Position numbers and translations under genes: made by a program
Source: Monoplex corrugatus
Lineage: Eukaryota; Mollusca; Gastropoda; Littorinimorpha; Ranellidae
DNA length: 64,000 bases
Direction: 5' to 3'
Assembly (NCBI GenBank): GCA_030674185.1
Contig: JAPXFY010000018.1
Span: 50,653,755-50,717,754 of the forward strand
The notes under the pieces: generated by a model
The model's database searches: none
What the model saw: the letters and a program-made list of their open reading frames with translations, nothing else
What the model was told of the DNA's origin: nothing
Shown here: positions 34,116-46,600 of the stretch, piece after piece
Layout: each line of letters opens with the position of its first letter
Position numbering within the stretch: position 1 is the stretch's first letter

Positions 34116-34556
34116 GTTGAGACCTTTATGCTTCAAACAAGAAGAGTTATGTCCCATTGAAATCTGGAAGCGAAAGCCAGTTTCTGTTTTTTTCATCTAG
34201 ATAAGGTTGTCTGCTTTTTTTTAACGCCCATATTTTGCCTATGCTGTCCTGATAACCACGGCTAAGCTAGGATTCATTCAGTATTGATAAATGAATGACA
34301 TACATATGTCAAAACACTTTTGATAAGAACAACAACAACAGTATCGTTTCCATTTAGCACTTTCTCTTTACAACATATTTTGAACATCTATTATCTTTTT
34401 CCTTTTGATCGCTGAAAACTTTTTTTTTTCATACTTCATGTATGCAGTTTTTGTTAAATGATGTGTGGAATACATGGTACTAAGAAATGTTTACATTGAT
34501 TTTTTAAAAAAATGTATATTCTATGCTGCTTTATTACCACAGCAAGAAAAAATCAG
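34116..34556. promoter_or_regulatory. Presumed POGLUT1 5' region
   Basis: Sequence directly upstream of the POGLUT1 start codon. No TATA box at a convincing distance. CCAAT motifs occur at 34590 and 34636, just outside. The assignment rests on position only. Confidence 0.3.
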
Positions 34557-34580
34557 ATGGCGGGCAACCCCGTCAGAAAG
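34557..34580 (+). CDS. Candidate first coding exon of a divergent gene
   Basis: ATGGCG in good start context (AGATGGCG) encodes MAGNPVRK, then a weak donor (GTGCAG) in phase 0, which would join in frame to 35008. If not spliced, the frame ends nine codons later. No homologue recognised. Confidence 0.25.
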
Positions 34581-35007
34581 GTGCAGTATCCAATCAGGCT
34601 ATACATATAATATATATTTTTCGAGAGGAAGCCGTCCAATAAAAAAAAAAGCAATGATTCACTAGTATGATAGTGGCGAAGGAGACTACAAGAAGCTTTG
34701 AAATTCACAGGTCCTTCTTGTTATAATGCTGTTAGTAATTGTTGTGTGCTTCAGTCCCGAAGGATTGTGGAATTATACTTCTGAATAGAAGTTCAGACTC
34801 AATACACATACACACACACACACATGCACAGACACAGAGGATGCTGAGTTGCAGTACACTCAGCCTGTTAGGTGTGTGATCCTTGACCATAGTTGTTACC
34901 CTCTCTGGTCATGAACAGGAAACTGCTAATTTCTGTTAGCTCATTGATTGGGCAGTCGACTTTTTCTGAAGTTCGTCCACCTACTGATGTTTTGATATCA
35001 CCCTCAG

Positions 35008-35072
35008 GATGAGAGAGTGTACATGGAGCAAGTCGTGAGAGATTTAGTAGATGATGGAGTTCCATGTTTAAG
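35008..35072 (+). CDS. Candidate internal exon, unknown gene
   Basis: A pyrimidine-containing acceptor (ATATCACCCTCAG) precedes an open 65-bp block encoding DERVYMEQVVRDLVDDGVPC, and a strong donor (AAG/GTAGGT) follows. The acidic, coding-like composition is unlike its surroundings. Ends in phase 2. I do not recognise the protein. A single exon-sized block with good splice signals can arise by chance. Confidence 0.35.
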
Positions 35073-35719
35073 GTAGGTGTACAGCTCTGTCCAAAGTGAC
35101 TTAACCCCAAACTGTGTATGGAATATCATGCTACTTGGTATGTGAGGTCTGCAAGAGATGTTGAGGATATGCCTCAAGTAGTGGATGTGGAAAACATTTG
35201 GTCATCATGATGAAAATGGATTAAACCTTACTTCATATGGCGAGTCTTATCTACAGCTTTGTTTAGCACACTCTACTTCTGCTCATATAATGGTGAGCTT
35301 GGTTTTTAATTGTTGTCTTTTCATTTGAACTTGGGTGTCGTATTTAAACATGTTAGTAGCCCTGATGTGGCTCTAGTAGTTGGTTCGGCTAAAGCAGTAT
35401 GACCCTTAAATAACTTCTGCTCATTTGCCATAGACAATACCAGTATGAAATGCAATGAATAGGGACTATATTGCAAATGTGGGTAATCATGGCATATATA
35501 GAATCATTCTGTGGTCATTATCCTTTAAAAGTTGTAGATGAAATAAGTCATGAAAGATGTGCATACTTGATGTATTGGTGTTCTCATCTGTAGAAAATAT
35601 CTGTCAGCTGCTTTCTCTGTATCATTCTTAGGTCGTCTTGCTTTTCAACAATTTTCATCCTCTTGCTTTTCAACAATTTTCAAAGTACAGTGTTAAAATC
35701 AGAGGATGTATGATTTTAG

Positions 35720-35759
35720 AAAGACAAACAATACCTGCCAGATTGTGTATATTTACCTG
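35720..35759 (+). CDS. Candidate internal exon following 35072
   Basis: Acceptor TATGATTTTAG, then a block that, joined in phase with 35072, encodes RKTNNTCQIVYIYL, then donor GTAAGC. Phase 2 in, phase 0 out. Supported only by splice signals and phase. Confidence 0.25.
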
Positions 35760-36169
35760 GTAAGCTATTGTTAACTTTTGTTCTGTCTTGTGGCCTTCAT
35801 TGGGCGAGCTTTCCCATTTTACATCAACCCACATGGCTTGACCATTGTGTGCATATCATTTTGAGTTTGTTAATATGCTCTGATCACTACATCTTATTTT
35901 CAAACATATCTGAGTGTATTTCTTGGGGATTTTGTTTCATTTCTGTTTTGAGGACTGCAAGTTTTTTTGTTTTTGTTTGTTTGTTTTTTTTAGGGGGCGG
36001 CGGCAGGTTTTTGTTTCATTTCCATTTTTTGAAAGGCAGTTATTCATACTGAATTTCAACCTGCAGTATCATATCATGATGTATGACAGTATCTATGCTG
36101 ACACATATACATGCCAAATAATGGTTGTGTGAGAAAGGAATAGGAAAGGTACCTATGTATTCAACTGTT

Positions 36170-36180
36170 TCCACACACAC

Positions 36181-36257
<77 letters not shown>

Positions 36258-36261
36258 CAAC
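36170..36261. repeat. (CA)n microsatellite
   Basis: About 90 bp of CA repeats with two CC interruptions. Confidence 0.9.
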
Positions 36262-36367
36262 AGGGGCATTTCCAGGAAGAAAAAAGACCACTCTTCAATT
36301 AACGGAACTTTCAGTTTTAATTTATCTCAGCACTGCCGAACATGATCAGGCTTTATCAAATATATGG

Positions 36368-36472
36368 ATGAAATAACAACAAAAATCACTCAGACTGCAA
36401 GAAGTTATTTACAATGCAGACTGCAAGAAGTTATTTACAATGCAGACTGCAAATAAATTATTTACATGTTAA
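36368..36472. repeat. Short tandem repeat CAGACTGCAAGAAGTTATTT
   Basis: Three copies of a 32-bp unit (CAGACTGCAAGAAGTTATTT plus ACAATG), the third diverged. Confidence 0.7.
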
Positions 36473-36507
36473 GTTTACATAATTTACACATTGATGATAA
36501 GCGTGTG

Positions 36508-36705
36508 TGCATGCCATGTGTGTGCATGTGTATGTGTGCATGCATACAAAAAGTATGTATGTATGTATGTATATGCCTTGTAACCATGTGCATGTGTATG
36601 TGTGCATGCATTTAATATGTATGTATGTATATGCCTTGTAACCATGTGCATGTGTATGTGTGCATGCATTTAATATGTATTTATGTATATGCCTTGTAAC
36701 CATTC
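36508..36705. repeat. ~73-bp minisatellite, three units
   Basis: Each unit has CATGTGCATGTGTATGTGTG, CATGCAT, a GTAT run and ATATGCCTTGTAACCAT. Confidence 0.85.
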
Positions 36706-37342
36706 AAATCACATTTTTCCCTCTTGTAGAACTTTAAAACATTGTTTTGGTCTAATCAGCTGGTAATCATTGCAATAATTTCAGTTTCCCCCTAATGTAT
36801 GTGTGCGTATGCCCTTTCAAACCACCTTTCTCCTTCTTGTAGAACTTTGGGACAACCACTGATTTGGTCTAATCAATTGTTAATCACTGGAATGATTTTA
36901 ATTTTCCCCTTCTGAGAGTTTCTGCTGTGCTTCAATCAATTAAGTGAATATGAAATTAATGTATTACACTTGACACAGCACTAATAACTTCTCCCTCTTC
37001 TTTGGTCACATGAACAGAGGAGGTGGAATATGTGTGCGTCAATGACAGGCAGAACGTGAAACAAGCATGAAGGAATTTTTGACTTGACATGCAAAGTCTG
37101 AACACCATTACAGAGCTGGTGCTTTTTAGACACCAACACACAAACTCTGCAAAACTATATCAGTACATTCACATCGCCCTTTCTTCACCTTTTAAACTAC
37201 AAAATGCAGTGTATATCTAAATACATGTTTGGCTATAATCTATACTTACCCTGTCAGACTGTTAGCATTATGGCACCAGTATGTTGCCCTATCCATGCCC
37301 GATTTCAATGGCTAATACTAATAACAAATGTGAATCGACAGT

Positions 37343-37347
<5 letters not shown>

Positions 37348-37423
<76 letters not shown>
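37348..37423. repeat. (CA)n microsatellite
   Basis: CA repeats with one AACA interruption. Confidence 0.9.
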
Positions 37424-37427
<4 letters not shown>

Positions 37428-37540
37428 CCATCCTGGTGAGCATTACCGAGTGAAAGCTCGATTCCTATCACTCTGAAGGCTCAACTGAAATGCAGTCTCA
37501 CTGAGAACATGACAACTTTTAGTACGGATGGATGGGCAGG

Positions 37541-37690
37541 AGTTTGAGTCTGATATGGTACGTATATAACCAACATATATTCAGGTATATGGGCAGAGTT
37601 TGAGTCTGATGTGGTACGTATATAACCAAACATATATTCAGGTAAAAATACTAGCATCTGATATGGTAAGTATATAGCCATTCACAACTG
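37541..37690. repeat. ~75-bp minisatellite, two and a half units
   Basis: Repeats of GTTTGAGTCTGATATGGTAC, GTATATAACCAACATATATT, CAGGTA. Confidence 0.7.
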
Positions 37691-37715
37691 TACCACATCA
37701 GACTTTAAGCAGAAT

Positions 37716-38174
37716 TCAAAGACTGGAGGAAGATATGCCCCTATGGTTCAAGCAGAGTTGACTGCTTACAATGGTTGTATTAACCACTGTGACACAAATG
37801 CCCCAGGGTCCATCAGCTCCAGTTGTTCTGACATCCCAGAGGTCAAAGTTTATAAAGGTATTCTCAGAGCATCGATGACCTGTCTCTAATATTACATTCA
37901 AGGGAGCCTTCTGCAGTAAAGCCACAGAGGTGGCAACAGCTCTAATTTCAAGGGCTCTATGGTATAAGATACCCAAGTTTTGTTGAGCCTGCCCATAGGC
38001 TTTGATGATGGCTTGTGGGATCCATCTGGAAATAGCATCAACAGAAATGTCTTTCTCAAAATTCTGGTTGATGGAGATAGCAAGTTGATGTTTAGAGGCG
38101 CAGTGATCTTTAGTTTTACTGAGGTAGTACTCAACACACTGGACTAGACAGTTTTCTCCCTTGGTCCAACCCAT
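37716..38174 (-). pseudogene. Tyrosine recombinase fragment from a YR retroelement
   Basis: A 152-codon open frame. It contains CLVQCVEYYLSKTKDHCASK, ISVDAISRWIPQAIIKAYGQ, HRALEIRAVATS and SENTFINFDLWDV. The order and spacing match the catalytic domain of tyrosine recombinases in DIRS-type retrotransposons, where the last block is usually FYLRDV-like with the nucleophilic tyrosine. Here that position is Asp, so the protein would be inactive. It differs in sequence from the recombinase of the element at 46803-52446. No terminal repeats seen. Confidence 0.6.
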
Positions 38175-38885
38175 CCAAAATGATGGACAGAGGGCAGGTG
38201 TTTATGTCTGCAGATGGATCCCCGGGGTCTGCTTCTTGGCTAAGAATGCAGGGAGTTTATGAGTACTGTCCTTTACGAAGCTTACATTCGCTATTGTCTC
38301 TACTTTTGTATTGTCATTTACGAAGCTTATATTCGCTATATTTGTCTCTACTTTACTCTTTCATTTTTCCCATCCACACAAACACTCTCTCACACCTAAC
38401 ACATGTTTCAATTTCTTTCATCATTCGCTTAAGTATTATTTGCAATGCTAATACTAGAATGGCAATCTGAAAAACAGACCTTAATTACTGGAGTTTTATG
38501 TATTTCTTTTTCTCCAGCAGTGAAGTTGTGATTGTGAAAAGGCTCAATCACTGACCCAGCTATACAACAGTATCAGATGTATTTATAGGTAATCATCATG
38601 CAAGAGTAAATAACAATCATTTCCTTACAGTCTCCTCTGCCAGCAAGACTATTATCTACTATCCAGTGTCTCGTCAACGTATTCTCAGAATCATTCCTTC
38701 TCCCATTCCATACTCAATCAATCTCGTCCACATTACCTGCCATTCTTGTTTCACCAGACTGGTCTGCTTAGCTGACTCAGCCATGGACTCATATCTAATG
38801 TCTTAAAAATCAATCACACCCCACAATGCGAAAACTGGCTAGTGCACTTACTCTGTCATTGTGTCTGATCTGGAATCTAGCTCCT
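38175..38885. other. Downstream flank of CXXC1, nothing recognised
   Basis: A short duplication near 38275/38318 (TTTACGAAGCTTA, ATTCGCTAT, GTCTCTACTTT). No gene or clear poly(A) signal on the minus strand. Confidence 0.4.
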
Positions 38886-38889
38886 GTAT

Positions 38890-39066
38890 CTTCCCCTCTT
38901 CCACCTCAAGATCTAAAGGTATCCTCCCTCTTCCACCATAAGATCTAAAGGTACCCTCTCTCTTCCACCTCAAGATTTAAGGTACCCTCCCTCTTCCACC
39001 TCAAGATCTAAAGGTACCCTCCCTCTTCCACCTCAAGATCTAAAGGTACCACCTCAAGATCTAACA
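38890..39066. repeat. 31-bp minisatellite, about six units
   Basis: Unit CTCCCTCTTCCACCTCAAGA followed by TCTAAAGGTAC. Pyrimidine-rich on the plus strand. Confidence 0.85.
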
Positions 39067-39225
39067 CCTTCAAAAGTCATTTACACAGGTCAGAGAATCT
39101 TCAGATCACTGCTAACAGAACTGGGAGGAACACATAACCAAACTGTTAAATGTAATGAATGTTTCTTCAAGAAACTCCAACTACTAACCATCAGCTGTCT
39201 CATCTGCTTCTGTCCTTGTATGTTT

Positions 39226-39392
39226 CAGTTTCAATTCAATTTCTCAAGATGATGTCTCCGTGCTCGGAATGAATTCCATATGCACTATAGTCACAGGTGC
39301 CATGTGATGGAGAAAATCCAGAATGATCATGGCACAAACCTTAAGCCTGCACATAAACCCAAGAGCTGGCCAGGTCCTGAGGTCCTACCTAG
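39226..39392 (+). repeat. Interspersed repeat D3, copy 2
   Basis: Partner of 16696-16855, same orientation. Lies in the presumed CXXC1 3' untranslated region or just beyond. Confidence 0.65.
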
Positions 39393-39682
39393 ATTTGTAT
39401 CCTGCAGTTTAAAGTAACTGTCTGCAGCAGTGTCACACTAAAGATAGTCAAATATCTCTGTTCTTGACCAGCAGACAAGTCACCGATCTCTGATGTCAGG
39501 AAGGACAATCTAGCATTAGCAATAATCATGCCAGCATGGTCACAAGGTTCTATTCTCTTTCTTCCTATGCTTCAATGAGATTTTACACTCACTAAAATGA
39601 ACACAGGTCAATGACCGTCTAGCTCTATGTTGAGGAGACCACAGGCTTTCAACCTGGTGACACAAACAGTCCAGAGTGGCTC

Positions 39683-39826
39683 TCACATGGCCTTCATTGG
39701 CATCATAGGGGTCATGGGGTCATGGTCAATAGTCTGGTGCAGCATCAGGCCTAGGACACCCATACGATTAGACATGGCCATGCGTACGTTTCTCTCCTGC
39801 TCAAATAACTCGTCCAGCTTCATCCA
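39683..39826 (-). CDS. CXXC1: CXXC1 last coding exon
   Basis: Encodes [40 protein letters not shown] and MMPMKAM, then TGA. Acceptor TTTTTCAG. Confidence 0.95.
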   Translation of the reverse strand, partial: WMKLDELFEQERNVRMAMSNRMGVLGLMLHQTIDHDPMTPMMPMKAM

Positions 39827-42800
39827 CTGAAAAAGAAAAAAGAAAAAAATACAAAACATTATTCAATAAAATATTTTAAATCATTTGTACGTACAGATTG
39901 ATGTAATTTCTGTTACCACATTGGTCGTTGATATTCACTTGTCGTACGGCAAAAAGATACAGTTTGAGAAAAAAAATCATAAAAGGATGCTGACATTATG
40001 CTTAGATCTTAAATGTTCATTTTTCAACCTCCAATGCATAAAATGTCATTATGTGTGTCTTGTGCGCTATATGAATTTCGTATGTCGGCGATGTCTTTTC
40101 ATATATATATGATTTTTTATCATTATTTTGATGCCATATTGTATGTTTAGTGTCCGTTTGATGTGGAGCAAAAAGTGAATAGAAACATGTCTATTAAAAA
40201 AAAATTTATTAACCCTTTGACTCCCGCACCCTATCTACCAACTACAAAAATTTAACCCTTTGATTCCCTCACCCTATCCACCAGCTTCCTGCAGGAAGCT
40301 GGTGGATAGGGTGAGGGAATCAAAGGGTTAAGTTTTTGCTTTGCTAACATGGTTGGCAATGCAGGATGCTGGTGACTGGAGTGCGGGAGTGAAAGGGTTA
40401 ATCAACATACAAATACTCCACTGAAGGAAGAAAACTGGAAAATTACCTGTGAAGAAGTTACCAAGATTAGCTAAAAACCCTCTGTTATTTATCTAAAACT
40501 GTCTTCCTCTCACATGTTTCATAATAAGAAAAAATGATCTCATTTCACAAAATTCTAACATGTATGAAGGTTAAAGTTCTCCAATAATCCTGAGGTTACA
40601 GCGGAGTGAAATGCTGAGACTTCAATTTTTCTTGGGATCAGCACTAAGATGGCAGCGCCTGTGTCCTTTCCCTTACTGTTTTACCTTTCCCAACCCTGAA
40701 CAGGATCAGGTATCTATTGACAGCTGGGTGGCCTGGAAGCTGCATGTAGAAAACAAATCCCAAGTCTGATTCAAACCCATGCTGACAGATTAGAAAACAG
40801 GAACTCTACATCTATGCCATTCAGATCCCACACCTGATAAATGAAATAAACAATCAAAAATAGACTCCAGAAGTTAACATAACGCAGGTGTGATGTGCTG
40901 AATCATAACATTTAAAAACAAGTGGATAATAAATTGTTAAAAACTAAAAATGCAACTTCTATATGAAGGAAACATAAATGAATATTTCATTTACATACTT
41001 TCTCATTTTCTTTACGATAGTGGATGGTGGAAAGTGAATCTTAACCCTTTCGGTGCCAAAGTATAAATAAAAAGATGAATCGCCTGTGCCACAGAGTTTT
41101 AAACGTCGACTTAAAATAAAAAAAAAATTCATATCTCTTCATCCAGCCTAGAAAACCCCACAACACTATATAATTTCTTGTTCAGTATACTTTACAACAC
41201 ACCAGAAGCAGCAGTACTTTCGTTTTTACGATCACCATCGCTAGTAATGTCAGTGCGACTCTTTATCTTGGTCAAGTCTGACTTCGGACATCAACACCGA
41301 AGTATCACCTGCAAGCGCCAAATCATCATTATTTTCACTCTCATCGACAGACTGCAAATCAGAATCAGCTCCACAAGTAATGACTTCAGCAACTTTTTTT
41401 GCTGCATAAGTTGTTTTTTGGGTCTGATCGACGCTCGGTGTTGAAGCGAGTATGTCCACCATTGTTTGCAGTCGCTGAATAGTAATCAGCTGTAGGGGGT
41501 CACCTTTTCAACCGCACGGGCAGAAAAGACTGTAAAATGTCACAGATACATAATTAGCATCTATCTATAGAGGGAATCCTGAAGTTTCCCTTGATATCTC
41601 ATACGTCACTGAAAGTGTTGGGGTTTTCTGGCTAAAAACAGGAAAAGTCGCCGACCAGAGGCAGTGAGCAGGTTAAACCTAGCAAAACTTCAATAATTTT
41701 CTCTGTATCACAAATGCTTTCAAATTCCTGTTTTCATATCTATATCCATGCTAATTGCATCAATATACAGGGGGATGCAAAAGTAGGTATACAGTAAGTA
41801 TCACATCATTATTATAATGCTTAATTCCGCTCTCGATTAGAGGAGTGTGTGAATACCGATAGCAAGCAATTTGAGTATCTGAGGGATTAAGGTTGTGCTT
41901 GTTATTACATGTATATGCAATATTCATTTGTTTGTATAATAAATGCAATGAGTATTGTACGTGTTTTCTTTTTTCATAACTGTATACCTACTTTTGCACC
42001 CCCCTGTATAATCGTTTCCAACAATCTCAATTTCAGAAAATCCACCTGACCAAAATGACATGTATGTATGTATGTATGTATGTATGTATGTATGTATGTA
42101 TGTATGTATGTATGTGTATATCAACTTCATACTTGTCTCAATCTTTCCAGATCGATTTCTGCTCGTCGAAGTTTTTCCCAGCAAAAATGTTTTGCACATT
42201 TGCGCTTGGACACTCGACAATGTTCTGTTTTCTCGTCAAACACATTGCTCACCAATGGGCAGCCACACACTTCATCTGGACCCACCTGACAGCACACACA
42301 CAAGATTATGCATATATATGCATACACAAGCACAAGCAAATGTGTGCAAAACTATACATGTATATCCTTACCTTCTCATTTTACAGACAAAACTGACAAA
42401 AAGTGTATTCACTTTGTATAGTTTTCTCTGCCTTCTGCTTTGTGCCCAATACTTCAAAGTCTTTATTCACAGTAACCTGAACCAAACCAATCAAAAACTA
42501 CTTGTGAACCAAGAGAGTATTTTGCTGTAAATTTTTCAGTCTTCTTTTTATGCATTCTGAATTTGTTATTTTTGTTTTTGTTTTTGTTTACCTGTTTGTT
42601 GTTTTTAAAACCTGACAAAGGCCATCGGGCTTAAAATTAGCGTGTCTTGTTTTATTTATATCAATAAACATCAATAGTCTGTGCTGTGTTCTTGGTTCTC
42701 TTCATAACCGCACTAACTCATATTGTACCCGAAAGCAGAAACACAATGTGGAATAATATCATCTGAACAGCAAAGTTTCAAATACTGGAATACAACAACT

Positions 42801-43075
42801 TTTTTCAAAAAAGTGCTCATATGCATGAACAAACATAGACATACACACACACGAACATACACAAGCCGAAAACTGTACAGCAATCAGATCATATTGCATT
42901 ACTTTTCTTTCTTTGGTGTGTTCGGGACAGAGGACTTTGAGTCTCTTGCAGTACGTTTTCTGTTGTGGGTTGTAGTAGTCACAAAACATAGAGTTGCCTT
43001 CAATTCGTGTTTTGTAGATGGAACCAAACGAGGTCTGAGCTTCAAACTGCACACGGGAAACAAAATGTTGACAAT

Positions 43076-43119
<44 letters not shown>

Positions 43120-43137
43120 CACACACACACACACAAC

Positions 43138-43232
<95 letters not shown>

Positions 43233-43538
43233 ACTGGATTCACGACTTCTTGCCTGACCGCCCTCAGACAGTTGAAATTAACAGACCTGCACTAGACGCA
43301 GAGAGAGAGAGAGTGAGACAGAGACACAGAGAGAGAGAGGACAGACAGACAGACAGACAGACAGAGACAGAGAGAGAGCTGAGGCAGACAGACAGACAAG
43401 AGTGTGTGATCGAACTGATTCTCAAAATAATGCCCACATAGGTTTCACCTAGGTGTATAGTCTTATTGTTTATAGTGGCTGACTGCTTTGTAGATTGACT
43501 GACTGGTGTGATGATTGTTTGTAATACCATTACAGTAC

Positions 43539-43613
<75 letters not shown>

Positions 43614-46600
43614 GTGTGTGTGTGTGTGTGTGTATGTGTGTGTGTGTGAGTGTGTTTTGTGTGTGCGTGCGTGTATGTGTGTGCACGCAGGCAATATTTT
43701 TGTATATCACTTGGTATTTTTGGGTTCATGTATTTGTAAGCCATTTTGTATTCTTAAAACGCATATTTTTAGTATGTGCATGTGTGTGTGTGTTCACATG
43801 CGTGTGCATGCGTGTGTTTAAATTGTGTATTGACTTAGGATTGCGACATGCTGATCTTGCACATTCTGTGCCTTTGTGCAAGTGTGTGTATGTGTGCGTG
43901 TGTGTGTGTTGTTATTTTGTTCTATCGATTTTAATGAGCATCTTGTGGTGGGGAATCGTGGAGGGTGATGTGTGCAGAGGTGTCGCCAGTTCAATGGCAG
44001 GTTTACATGAGTGAGGCTGATGTGAATGTGAATGGAGTGAGCAAGATGTCACCAAACAAAATTCATGTTCTCTGAACTTGGCGATAAAGTATCTTGTATC
44101 TTATATAGACGCCATAACCCAGCACAACATATCAAATAGTGAAATTAGCATGCATCCATTCTCACACAGAAAAGAACAAATATAAAGCATACATAAAATG
44201 AAACAAAAATGGTCAGTCAGGTACCATTCATATCATTTTTTAATACAAGCATGACAATTTTAACTAAAAATACCACACAAATACCCAGCACTAAGCTTTT
44301 GAAATATTTATCATCAAAATTTGTAATGACAGGTTTAACCCTTTGATTCCCACCCCCTGTCCACCAGCTTCCTGCATTGTCAACCATGCTAGCAAAGCAA
44401 ATACTTAACCCTTTGACTCCCTCACCCTGTCCACCAGCTTCCTGCATTGTCAACTATGCTAGCAAAGCAAATACTTAACCCTTTGACTCCCTCACCCTGT
44501 CCACCAGCTTCCTGCATTGTCAACCATGCTAGTAAAGCAAATACTTAACCCTTTGATTCCCTCACCCTGTCCACCAGCTTCCTGTACGGAAGGTGAGGGA
44601 GTAACAGGGTTAAGTTTTTGCAGTTGATGGACAGGGTGCGGAAGTCAAAGGGTTAACAGTCAAATCTTCTAACTGGGAGATCTAGGTTCAAACCAGTTTA
44701 GTATGGCCTCATGATAAAGGGTGGAGATTTTTCTATATTCCACATCAACCTATAAGCAGACCTGCTACTGCCTGAATCTTTTTGCATACAGAGTATCAAA
44801 TACACAATTTAAAAGGATTGCAAGACATATCAGAGTTTGCTGACTTATGGAAACATGAAAATGCCCCCCAACCTGACAGCCTCAACAGCAGGGTTAAAAA
44901 AGAAAACAGCCGTACTCATAAAAGTTTGCAACAAAATTGGGTGCCTGTGACATTTACATTTCACACATGAAAAAAAAAAGCAAAAACTGAAGCTATGCAC
45001 ACAGAACTAAATTAACTGCTTGGGTCCAACATTCTTATCCAATTCAATAAAGACTGATCTGACTAAATCAAACAAGAAAAGAATGTTGAACAATTGTTTT
45101 TATTTTAGTTACATCATCACATACAGAACTGCAGGAAGAAAAAGGAAGTGAAATTAAAGGAAACAGAAAAACAGACTGGGTGAAGGATGGGTCAGTGGAT
45201 AAAAGAAATCAGACAGACAGGATATAGCACAAAGACATACAAAAATGAACACACCTTGGTGAAGCATTTCTCCATGTGCTTGATGGCACCTCTCTGATTG
45301 ATCTCCTGACCACAGGTAACACAGTAGATGCTAAGTTCTGCCTCGTCTTCTCCTTCCCCTCCCTGCAAAATGACACAGTCATACAATATGTTCTCTTCTT
45401 TTAAAATCTTTTTCAATTTCCCTTTGAAAAACTTGCAGGCCTACCTTGCTCACTCAGTCTGACCTCTTTTCTTTCACCCCCTCAAAAAACAAAACACAAA
45501 CAAAAAATCTGGGTGCTTCCTACTGCTATACGGTACTCTGATAAAAAGAATCTCTCAGTTAATTTAGTTTCTTTTACATCTGTCACAGAAAGCATATCAG
45601 TATTGCTTTTTCTTCTTCTTTAATTCATTTTCCTGGAAAGTGTTCTTTCTGTTTTGTTTTGAGATAAACCATGACATTACTTCACCATTTCATAATCTTT
45701 TACATTTCCTGTGCAACATCATAATACATCAGTTTAGTCATCATCTGTTTCATGTTCCTAAAAGCACTATTTATGAAATCTCATTCAGTTAATATCTGAG
45801 TCCACAGGTAATGCTTAAAACCTTCAAAACAACCCCCTAAAACATTTACAAATGAAAAACTGTCAAACAATAAGTGCTGCTTTGACTTGAGATCCAGCTC
45901 CAAATGTAGGGGTCTGATGGTGCATGTACAGGCAAAATCCCTGCCTTCTTATCTAACAAGAGGGTTAAAGCCTGGCGTGCAGACATTCCATACATAGCCT
46001 TTGCCCAGCTGTGAAACAACTATCTGACTTGTTCAAGATTAGGGAAGAAAAAAGAGGAGAGTGTGATCACCTCAGAAACAGACCTCAAGAACAAAGAGTT
46101 AAATTCGATCAACTCATTGCCTGAAGACATTCCATACACAGCCTTTGCCCAGCTGTGAAACAACTATCTGACTTGTTCAAGATTAGGGAAGAAAAAAGAG
46201 GAGAGTGTGATCACCTCAGAAACAGACCTCAAGAACAAAGAGTTAAATTCGATCAACTCATTGCCTGAAGACTTTATATTCAATATTTTACATACAGCAC
46301 AACTGATCTTGTGGAACTATTGAGATAAACACTACTCACATCTAAGTCCTGATCAACTGTGACCTTCTTGCATCGTTCCAGCAAAGAGTCCAGCTCTTGA
46401 TGCTTGCGGTCAAGTTCACCAATGGAGATTCGAACCTCTTCCTGTTCCTTGCGCACCTTCTCCAATGTTTTCTTGTTGTTCTCTTCTCCTACACAGGGGC
46501 TGCTCTGCCATCTCTGGATCTGACTTGGCAGGATTTCATAGATACGTCTGGATCAAAACATGGAATGTACAACATATCAGATTTGTGTATTCTTGAACAG

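Larger units (their letters stand above)
35760..37715. other. Intergenic; microsatellites and minisatellites only
   Basis: Contains the repeats listed at 36170, 36360, 36508 and 37348. No coding block supported. Confidence 0.4.

Noticed and set aside
34116..34196. Upstream in-frame ATG at 34196 as the POGLUT1 start
   Set aside because: It would place 27 hydrophilic residues before the signal peptide; the ATG at 34115 puts the hydrophobic stretch at the N-terminus.
42723..43710. Open frames of 114-190 codons through CA/GT tracts
   Set aside because: They consist of Thr-His or Cys-Val dipeptide repeats from microsatellites. Only the 42903-43046 part is real, as a CXXC1 exon.
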